Shown one piece after another: positions 1 to 5,373 of a stretch of 8,552 nt of DNA. The position numbers and the translations under genes are program-made. Numbering within the stretch: the first letter of the stretch is position 1; each line of letters begins with the position of its first letter. The notes beneath the pieces are model-generated. The model was not told the origin of the DNA. It searched no databases and saw nothing but the letters and a program-made list of their open reading frames with translations. Origin of the DNA: Chitinophaga pinensis (GTDB taxonomy: Bacteria; Bacteroidota; Bacteroidia; Flavobacteriales_D; Crocinitomicaceae); assembly GCA_945868555.1 (NCBI GenBank), contig CAMBMC010000092.1, forward strand, positions 1-8,552, in the 5' to 3' direction.

Positions 1-867
1 ATTTTCGTTTCGGTGATCTGGTTTACCGCAAAAATGGCACAAGACTCTGAAATTATACCGATGCTCAACAGTGGAAGGCCTTTTTATCGGTTTTTAAGAC
101 CTTATATGATTTCTGCCACAATACTGATGGTCATTTCCTTGTTTATGAATCATTTCGTCTTGCCTAAAGCCAATAAAGTGCGCTTGGCATTTGAGGAGAA
201 ATACTACCGAGATGCCATGTATGTGGAAGATTACCACGCAGAATATCCCGGGAACCAAGTGGTTTATTTTTCGAGTTTTTCCTCCGAACAAAATGTGGTC
301 AATGATTTTGTACTGGAACAATGGGGCGATGACAAAAAGCTCAAGTATTTTCTCAAAGCGCGTTCCGCACAAAATAAGCAAGGTACCGATACATGGGTCT
401 TGACGGATTATTTTGAACGAAGAGTTGGCTATCCGAATGATCTGGTGCACGAAGGACAGAAAAAAGACACGGTGTTTAAGTTTAGAATTGAAGAAATGGC
501 ACAGCGCGATAACATTGCCGAAGCCATGACCTATTCAGAGCTGAATGGATTCATTAAAAGGGAAAAGGAGAAAGGTTCTGGCAATGTTCCGATGTACGAA
601 ATAGAACTCAATCAAAGAACCTCATACCCATTTGCATCTTACGTGTTGACCATCATTGGCGTATCAGTTTCATCCCGAAAAAAACGCGGAGGTGTTGGTA
701 TTAGCATAGCACTCGGATTGGGCATTATTTTCATTTACATCTTCGCCATGAAAGTAACTACGGTTGCTGCCATGAAACTTGGATTCCCTGCGGAATTGGC
801 CGTTTGGGTTCCGAATATCCTGTTTGGAGGCGTCGCTTATATCTTGTACCGCTTTGCACAGAAGTAG
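1..867 (+). CDS. LptF/LptG-family LPS export permease, 3' part (5' end outside window)
   Basis: This is the C-terminal 288 codons of an inner-membrane permease of the LptF/LptG (YjgP/YjgQ) family. In the family, LptF and LptG pair with the ATPase LptB to extract lipopolysaccharide from the inner membrane and push it onto the periplasmic Lpt bridge. The frame is open from base 1, so the GTG at 13 is not taken as the start; judged from memory of Bacteroidota homologues, roughly 70 N-terminal residues are missing. Visible marks are the segment FTAKMAQDSEIIPMLNSG followed by RPY and a membrane helix (about 106-170), a soluble periplasmic beta-jellyroll-type middle (about 175-600), then PFASYVLTIIGVSVSSRK and two or three C-terminal membrane helices (about 620-860). 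The reading frame is intact to TAA at 865-867. The sequence alone does not separate LptF from LptG, since Bacteroidota members are usually annotated only to family level. Confidence 0.88.
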   Translation: MFVSVIWFTAKMAQDSEIIPMLNSGRPFYRFLRPYMISATILMVISLFMNHFVLPKANKVRLAFEEKYYRDAMYVEDYHAEYPGNQVVYFSSFSSEQNVVNDFVLEQWGDDKKLKYFLKARSAQNKQGTDTWVLTDYFERRVGYPNDLVHEGQKKDTVFKFRIEEMAQRDNIAEAMTYSELNGFIKREKEKGSGNVPMYEIELNQRTSYPFASYVLTIIGVSVSSRKKRGGVGISIALGLGIIFIYIFAMKVTTVAAMKLGFPAELAVWVPNILFGGVAYILYRFAQK

Positions 868-952
868 GTCTTAATTTCCATTTAAGGACGGTATAGATCA
901 ACCAGTTCAATGCTTTGGCCAGAGTGAAATCTCAAAATATTTATATACGCAC

Positions 953-987
953 AAAAAAAGCCTGCATTCTACATACAGGCTTTTTTT
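953..987. terminator. Bidirectional rho-independent terminator
   Basis: A run of seven A's, then GCCTG, an 11-base loop (965-975), then CAGGC and seven T's make a perfect 12-bp inverted repeat (953-964 with 976-987). Read on either strand it is a GC stem followed by a U-tract, so it can end both the permease transcript from the left and the collagen-like gene from the right. It lies 85 bases after the permease stop codon and 22 bases after the collagen-like gene's stop codon. Confidence 0.85.
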
Positions 988-1009
988 AAATGAGATTAAA
1001 AATCACTCA

Positions 1010-3853
1010 TCATAATTTCTTTCGTGGATTTTCCTTCGTGTTAACCCCATTAGGTGAAACAGGTTCTTCCGAATTCACGTTGCGAACAGCTGCATTTTCT
1101 TCACTCGTTTCTTGTGTTAATTTCTCTTGTGGTCCAGGAGCTGGAGCAAAGCGTTCCTCAGAATACCTAGACACTGTGCCGTCTTGCAACGTTTCATCAG
1201 CACGGTTGGCAACAATCGACCAAGAGAATGAGGTATTGGAAGATCCTGCATTCAACTCGATGACATCAAATCCATCTTTTGTCTTATTTGTAACATAAAC
1301 GCCCTTGCAATCGCCCTCCAACTGCACAAATACGCGCAAAGGATGTTTTTCGTTGACAACTATGTTTTTAGCGAAAATTGGATCTATAGTAATGTGTATT
1401 TTACCATTGACCAATTGTCCTACACCATAATCTTGAAACAAGTTTTCAGGTGCTTCTGGACAAGAAAGTGCTACATATTTTTCATCGAGGTCTTTTACGA
1501 TTGTATTTACGGTTCCCGAACCGATGATTTTACGCAGGACCCCACCATTGTCTCGTGCACCAACATAGGCCCATGTTTGAGCAATACCGGCTGTTAACAC
1601 TTCGAAGTACCCACCAGCACTTGCTGAAGCTCCATTAGTCACAGAGTTGTTATTTCCGTTTGTATTTACCGTCGTTGTTGCAAATCCTACAATTCCATAT
1701 TGAGCCCCAACTCCCGTAACACCGCTACCCGAGCCAGGAGTAAAAATTGATCCTGTAAGGTTGTTTCCAATACCGACAACACCATTTCCACTTGCTGCAG
1801 TTTTTGCAATTGAAAAAGTTCCTATGCCTGAACCATTTATCGCTGCCCCTGAGCCACCTGTTAGATAGGTTCCGGCAGCATTGTTTCCTATTGCGAACAA
1901 GCCAGTTCCAGATGCATTCGAATTAACTCCATCTACTCCAAATCCAGTTGCAGAAGCTGATTGGCCATAAACTCCATATGTCGCACCAGTTGCACCGCTG
2001 CAATCACCTCGAACACCCATGACAAAACCGGTACCCGTTGGAACGGTATTGGCACTTCCTCTTACACCGAAACCGTTTTGTCCGGCTCCAATCGCTGCAG
2101 CCGTATTGAATCCGCGAACTCCAGCGGCACTTCCAACTGCACCAGTTTGACCTTGAATACCGTGAGCTGGGTTAGTACTTACATCAAGGTTAACTCCAAA
2201 AACTCCCATTGCAGCGGGGGAAGATGTTTGGCCGTAAACACCATATGCTGCACCTGCAGTTGCTGATGAAATACCTAGGACACCCATAGTAAATGCAGTA
2301 CCTGCCGCTCCAGTTGCTTCGCCACGCACCCCAACTGCTACTGCAGCCGTCGCTCCTGTTCCAGCCGGAGCAGTAGTGTTCAAACCCCAGATTCCCTCAC
2401 TTGCTGATGATGCGGTAGTTGCTGTTCCGTATATACTTCCCCAAACAGCTGTTCCACTTGTCGATGCTCCCCCATTTGTTTCGCCATATACCCCTGTACC
2501 ATTTCCTGCTGAATAACCATTCACTGCATATGTTCCCAAAGGATTAATCGCACCTGTTGCGCCTGTAGCATACACGGAGAACACATCTCCAGCAAATGTT
2601 GTAGTTGCATTATAAATTGCTGGTCCCGTTGCTAGAATTCGCATGCGCTCATTGGCAGCAGCGCTTCCGCCTGTTTTTGTTATGAATGCTTGTGCATCGG
2701 TTGTCCCGATAAAATTTGTGCCTGCAACAGTACCTGCATTGCCAAGTATTTTCCAATCGTCGTTAATCTCATTGATGACATAAGGGTCTACTGTGGTTCC
2801 AGTTCCAGTCAAGGTAATGCCTGTTCCAGAAACAGATACACCTCCCTGACCATTTGCTCCAGCTGGTCCTTGCGGTCCAGCTACGCCGGCCGGACCTTGC
2901 GGTCCAGTTGCGCCTGTTAATCCAATCGGTCCTTGTGGTCCAGTAGCACCAGTTGCCCCTACAGCACCTGTCAAGCCTATCGGTCCGTCAGCACCAACAG
3001 CACCTGTCAAACCAATCGGTCCTTGTGGTCCAGTAGCGCCAACAGCGCCTGTCAAACCTATCGGTCCGTCAGCACCAACAGCACCCGTCAAGCCTATCGG
3101 TCCTTGTGGTCCAGTAGCACCAACAGCGCCTGTCAAGCCTATCGGTCCTTGTGGTCCAGTAGCACCAGTTGCCCCGACAGCGCCTGTCAATCCAATCGGT
3201 CCGTCAGCACCAACAGCACCTGTCAAACCTATCGGTCCTTGTGGTCCAGTAGGACCAGTTGCCCCAACAGCGCCTGTCAAACCAATGGGTCCGTCAGCAC
3301 CAACAGCACCTGTCAAACCTATCGGTCCTTGTGGTCCAGTAGCCCCTACAGCACCTGTCAAACCTATCGGTCCTTGTGGTCCGTCAGCACCAACAGCACC
3401 TGTCAAACCTATCGGTCCTTGAGGTCCAGTAGCACCAGTTGCCCCAACAGCCCCTGTAAAGCCAATCGGTCCTTGTGGTCCAGCTACGCCGGCCGGACCT
3501 TGAAGGCCGGTTGCGCCCGTGAAACCAATGGGTCCTTGTATTCCTTGAGGTCCTTGCGCACCAGTCATTGCTCCACATAGGTTTAACCAACCCGTGGAAA
3601 GTTTAAAATAAAAGTAGCATTCGACATCTGTATCGTACACCATCAAAGCCTCAGCAGGGTTAACAATCGCTGTTCGCTGTGCACTTGTCATACGAGGCAC
3701 GAGCATTCCTTTATCAGATGCCGACATGTCAACAATAGCACTTGGATCTGGTGTGTTCGTGCCTATCCCTACATTGTTTTGTGCAATTGTGGATTCAGAT
3801 ACAACAATACAAGTTGCAAGAAGTACGATGTGGTAAAATGAATTCATTTTCAT
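1010..3853 (-). CDS. Secreted collagen-like (Gly-X-Y) repeat fibre protein
   Basis: This is a 947-residue, probably exported, fibrous protein of unknown specific role. In order: a signal peptide (1-24, hydrophobic core IVLLATCIVV, likely cut in TIA|Q); a small N-terminal domain (25-97) starting NNVGIGTNTPDPSAIVDMS and containing GMLVPRMT, a motif I associate with Bacteroidota tail-fibre-like and collagen-like surface proteins; 80 unbroken collagen triplets (98-337); a linker containing GNAGTVAGTNFIGTTDAQ and ERMRI (about 338-410); a Gly/Ala/Thr-rich region with G-V-x-G repeats (about 454-723); a C-terminal globular domain (about 744-905); and a charged Glu/Asn/Lys tail (906-947). Met1 at 3853 was chosen; Met3 (3847) is possible, and neither has a clear ribosome-binding site. 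It follows the T9SS-sorted gene by 19 bases and is probably cotranscribed with it. There is no recognisable T9SS C-terminal signal and no chaperone-of-endosialidase domain. Repeats and signal peptide are directly visible; surface-fibre function is inferred. Confidence 0.88.
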   Translation of the reverse strand: MKMNSFYHIVLLATCIVVSESTIAQNNVGIGTNTPDPSAIVDMSASDKGMLVPRMTSAQRTAIVNPAEALMVYDTDVECYFYFKLSTGWLNLCGAMTGAQGPQGIQGPIGFTGATGLQGPAGVAGPQGPIGFTGAVGATGATGPQGPIGLTGAVGADGPQGPIGLTGAVGATGPQGPIGLTGAVGADGPIGLTGAVGATGPTGPQGPIGLTGAVGADGPIGLTGAVGATGATGPQGPIGLTGAVGATGPQGPIGLTGAVGADGPIGLTGAVGATGPQGPIGLTGAVGADGPIGLTGAVGATGATGPQGPIGLTGATGPQGPAGVAGPQGPAGANGQGGVSVSGTGITLTGTGTTVDPYVINEINDDWKILGNAGTVAGTNFIGTTDAQAFITKTGGSAAANERMRILATGPAIYNATTTFAGDVFSVYATGATGAINPLGTYAVNGYSAGNGTGVYGETNGGASTSGTAVWGSIYGTATTASSASEGIWGLNTTAPAGTGATAAVAVGVRGEATGAAGTAFTMGVLGISSATAGAAYGVYGQTSSPAAMGVFGVNLDVSTNPAHGIQGQTGAVGSAAGVRGFNTAAAIGAGQNGFGVRGSANTVPTGTGFVMGVRGDCSGATGATYGVYGQSASATGFGVDGVNSNASGTGLFAIGNNAAGTYLTGGSGAAINGSGIGTFSIAKTAASGNGVVGIGNNLTGSIFTPGSGSGVTGVGAQYGIVGFATTTVNTNGNNNSVTNGASASAGGYFEVLTAGIAQTWAYVGARDNGGVLRKIIGSGTVNTIVKDLDEKYVALSCPEAPENLFQDYGVGQLVNGKIHITIDPIFAKNIVVNEKHPLRVFVQLEGDCKGVYVTNKTKDGFDVIELNAGSSNTSFSWSIVANRADETLQDGTVSRYSEERFAPAPGPQEKLTQETSEENAAVRNVNSEEPVSPNGVNTKENPRKKL
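1685..2494 (-). repeat. G-V-x-G repeat region of the fibre protein
   Basis: Residues 454-723 contain a recurring G(V/I)xG motif at about 454 (GVYG), 487 (GIWG), 508 (GVRG), 524 (GVLG), 538 (GVYG), 550 (GVFG), 565 (GIQG), 578, 596 and 613 (GVRG), 627 (GVYG), 639 (GVDG), 691 (GVVG), 711 (GVTG) and 720 (GIVG). They are separated by Ala/Thr/Ser/Gly-rich stretches. A longer duplication is visible: residues 508-555 (2189-2332) and 596-644 (1922-2068) align with one gap and about 27 identical residues of 48. The pattern resembles short beta-strand turns of a solenoid or trimeric beta-fibre; that fold is an inference. Confidence 0.75.
2874..2899 (-). repeat. 26-nt direct repeat, copy at 3' edge of collagen array
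   Basis: This segment is base-for-base identical to 3477-3502 and encodes QGPAGVAGP (residues 319-327). Its copy encodes residues 118-126. The two are exactly 603 nt (201 codons) apart and bracket most of the array. The block PAGVAG occurs nowhere else in the protein. Confidence 0.9.
3198..3432 (-). repeat. Long near-perfect 90-nt-period repeats in the collagen array
   Basis: Positions 3198-3252 and 3288-3342 are identical over 55 bases, and 3378-3432 is a third copy with one mismatch (A for T at 3422). All three are spaced exactly 90 nt, giving a 30-residue higher-order unit around GADGPIGLTGAV. Synonymous positions are also conserved, which points to recent duplication or gene conversion rather than protein selection alone. 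Confidence 0.85.
3477..3502 (-). repeat. 26-nt direct repeat, copy at 5' edge of collagen array
   Basis: This is the partner of 2874-2899, containing the core CTACGCCGGCCGGACCTTG on the plus strand. The match reaches further with one mismatch, since GGTCCTTG precedes both copies. It marks the junction between the less regular first collagen triplets and the regular GPIGLTGAV core. Confidence 0.9.
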
Positions 3854-3872
3854 AATTTTTGAGCTCTAGTTT

Positions 3873-5210
3873 TTATTGATTGACAATGGTCACTATTCCT
3901 TTGACAGACTTATTGTCTAAATTGTTGAAATCGATGATGTAGTAATAAGAACCTACAGGCATTAAATCGCCTTTAACGGTCCCATCCCAAGGTTTTGTGG
4001 AATATGATCCTTCGGTAGAGGAATCATGTTCGTACAATAAACTTCCCCAACGGTTGTAGATGCGTACGACATTTTTGGGATACTGCTTATCCAAGTTTGG
4101 AATTTGCCAAACTTCATTGGTTCCATCTCCATCGGGTGTAAATGCTGTTGGAATAATAATGATGTCCGCAGGATTCATAAGAACGTATGCATTTGATGCA
4201 TCAGGAAAATTCCATCCACTGCGTAAAATTTCGCTGTAATTTCCGCTGGTTAACTGCGGTAAATCGCCAAGTGAGTTCCATTGTTGAATTGGGACAAACC
4301 AATGCGCAAGTCCCTTCCAGTCACCATCTGTGGAGGGAAGATATTGAACGCTAATCTCGGCATTGGCACTTCCCGAAATGCGTTCAATGGAATGATAGAA
4401 AAGTGAATTTCCATTGTCGATTAAGGTTTCGTGCTGGATCAAAAAATACGAATCAAGGTCCGCACTGTAATTATTGAGACGGACAGCATAGGCTTGATTA
4501 GAATTTGACTCTGGCTGAATAGTTACAGCTCTAAAACGCTCTGTTCCATTGCTCGATCCAACGGGAAAAATATAGTTCTGTGCTGAATTTGTATTCCTCA
4601 CGAGAGAACCGGAAAGAATGCTACTCACAAAACCTTCAGCCAAAAAAGTATTGTCGAAGGTAATTGCGGAAAGAGAAGGATTCAATACGCTAAAGGTATT
4701 CCCTTCGGTCGCTAATTCACGGTTGTTCAGTGTTAAATTTCCGAGATTTCCGCAGGAAGCATTCGTATTTAAAAGTGTTTTACGTTTGTCCGTCCCACTG
4801 CCTGAACCTGTCAAAATGAGATTATTAAAAATAGTCTCAGTTGAATTGTCGCTTGTAATGAATTGTTCTGTATTTCCGTATAGGTGAACTGTACTTGATC
4901 CTCCTGTAAATAACGAATTGTTTTTCCAATCTTGTTCGACGTAGTACTCGCCATTTCCAGCACTTACAGATGTACCCGTGATGGTAAAGTTTCCGTTCTG
5001 TGTAGAGGTTGAATTTTTGGTGGTGTAAATTGTTCCTTGGTTGGTGAGTTGAGTTGCACCATTTAATTCAAAACCACCATTACAATGGATTAAACCACCG
5101 GAGTTCACATGAATCAAGACATTATTCGATGAAATAATTTGTGCTCTGCAGTAGGTGAACGAAAGTACCGTAAGAAACGATAAAAACCTTAAATCAAACA
5201 ATTTAAGCAT
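3873..5210 (-). CDS. Secreted protein with T9SS type B sorting domain (CHU_C)
   Basis: This is a 445-residue protein probably delivered to the cell surface by the type IX secretion system. An N-terminal signal peptide (about 1-23, hydrophobic FLSFLTVLSFTY, likely cut in CRA|Q) is followed by a Ser/Thr/Asn/Gly-rich region (about 25-200) of short beta-strand-like pieces such as NGGFELNGATQLTNQGTIYT and NNLILTGSG. Next comes a middle part with GSLVRNTNSAQNYIFPVGSS (202-220), and then the CHU_C domain (about 354-445). That domain shows PTAFTPDGDGTNEVWQIP, VRIYNRWGSLLYEHD, PWDG at 407-410, GSYYYIIDF at 420-428 and a terminal KGIVTIV strand, the hallmark order of gliding-motility-associated C-terminal domains. 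The passenger has no enzyme motif I recognise and may be structural or adhesive. It is the first gene of the minus-strand pair, starting at ATG 5210, and its stop codon is 19 bases before the collagen-like gene's start. Confidence 0.87.
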   Translation of the reverse strand: MLKLFDLRFLSFLTVLSFTYCRAQIISSNNVLIHVNSGGLIHCNGGFELNGATQLTNQGTIYTTKNSTSTQNGNFTITGTSVSAGNGEYYVEQDWKNNSLFTGGSSTVHLYGNTEQFITSDNSTETIFNNLILTGSGSGTDKRKTLLNTNASCGNLGNLTLNNRELATEGNTFSVLNPSLSAITFDNTFLAEGFVSSILSGSLVRNTNSAQNYIFPVGSSNGTERFRAVTIQPESNSNQAYAVRLNNYSADLDSYFLIQHETLIDNGNSLFYHSIERISGSANAEISVQYLPSTDGDWKGLAHWFVPIQQWNSLGDLPQLTSGNYSEILRSGWNFPDASNAYVLMNPADIIIIPTAFTPDGDGTNEVWQIPNLDKQYPKNVVRIYNRWGSLLYEHDSSTEGSYSTKPWDGTVKGDLMPVGSYYYIIDFNNLDNKSVKGIVTIVNQ

Positions 5211-5243
5211 GGTATTTTGTTGAGTATTGTAGTTTTAGCTTCC

Positions 5244-5276
5244 GAAAGATAAAAACTAATTTTAAAAACCAACAAA
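5244..5276 (-). promoter_or_regulatory. Candidate promoter for the CHU_C/collagen-like pair (TTTG-N21-TATCTTTC)
   Basis: On the minus strand, TTTG (5276-5273; a second TTG lies at 5272-5270) is followed 21 bases later by TATCTTTC (5251-5244), one base off the Bacteroidota -7 consensus TAnnTTTG. Transcription would start near 5238, leaving a leader of about 28 bases. A competing perfect -7 match, TAGATTTG (5291-5284), lies upstream, but I see no convincing -33 element for it. The two cannot be separated by reading alone. Confidence 0.4.
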
Positions 5277-5349
5277 TTTTACCCAAATCTAAAAAAGAAT
5301 TTCAGTATTGACCCGATGCAGCTGAGGAGATTCGCCCCAATATTTTATT

Positions 5350-5357
5350 TATATTTG
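5350..5357 (+). promoter_or_regulatory. Candidate -7 element of the purL operon promoter
   Basis: TATATTTG matches the Bacteroidota -7 consensus TAnnTTTG exactly and ends 16 bases before the purL ATG, so the mRNA leader would be only about 10-12 bases. I find no good TTG-type -33 element at the usual 17-23 base spacing; the nearest TTG (5308-5310) is too far away. No riboswitch or PurR-type operator is evident in the 163-bp divergent gap. Confidence 0.4.
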
Positions 5358-5373
5358 TGCAACAAAAGATTTT

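Larger units (their letters stand above)
2843..3562 (-). repeat. Collagen-like Gly-X-Y array, 80 triplets
   Basis: Residues 98-337 of the fibre protein have Gly at every third position with no break. The dominant building block is GPIG(L/F)TGA, present 14 times at residues 107, 128, 146, 161, 176, 188, 206, 218, 236, 251, 263, 278, 290 and 308. The blocks are joined by GAD, GATGPQ, GADGPQ, GATGATGPQ or GATGPTGPQ, so start-to-start spacing is 12, 15, 18 or 21 residues. Proline is in the X position and Thr, Gln or Val often in Y, as expected of bacterial collagens that lack hydroxyproline. A homotrimeric triple helix is the established behaviour of such arrays. Confidence 0.93.

Noticed and set aside
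13..15. GTG at 13 as the start of the permease
   Set aside because: The frame is open to base 1, and the protein from 13 would begin inside a conserved family segment, lacking the N-terminal membrane helix. The gene is therefore truncated by the window edge.
1010..1624. C-terminus of the fibre protein considered as a chaperone-of-endosialidase (self-cleaving tail-fibre) domain
   Set aside because: The linker resembles tail-fibre proteins, but the end lacks the Ser-Asp-Arg-type S74 motif and the helical coiled end expected of that domain.
2843..3562. Tandem near-identical repeats considered as a CRISPR array
   Set aside because: The repeats lie inside an intact reading frame, are spaced in multiples of 9 nt, encode Gly-X-Y throughout and have no unique spacers of constant size.
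2933..3580. Plus-strand 215-codon open frame rich in Ser, Cys and Thr, opposite the collagen array
   Set aside because: It is the antisense image of a 9-nt-periodic Gly-X-Y array, which stays free of stops by composition. It has no start context of its own, and its protein is only a repeat of the array pattern.
1010..3853. Fibre gene considered as part of a prophage or phage tail operon
   Set aside because: There are no neighbouring phage structural or lysis genes, the protein has a Sec signal peptide, and its partner is a T9SS protein.
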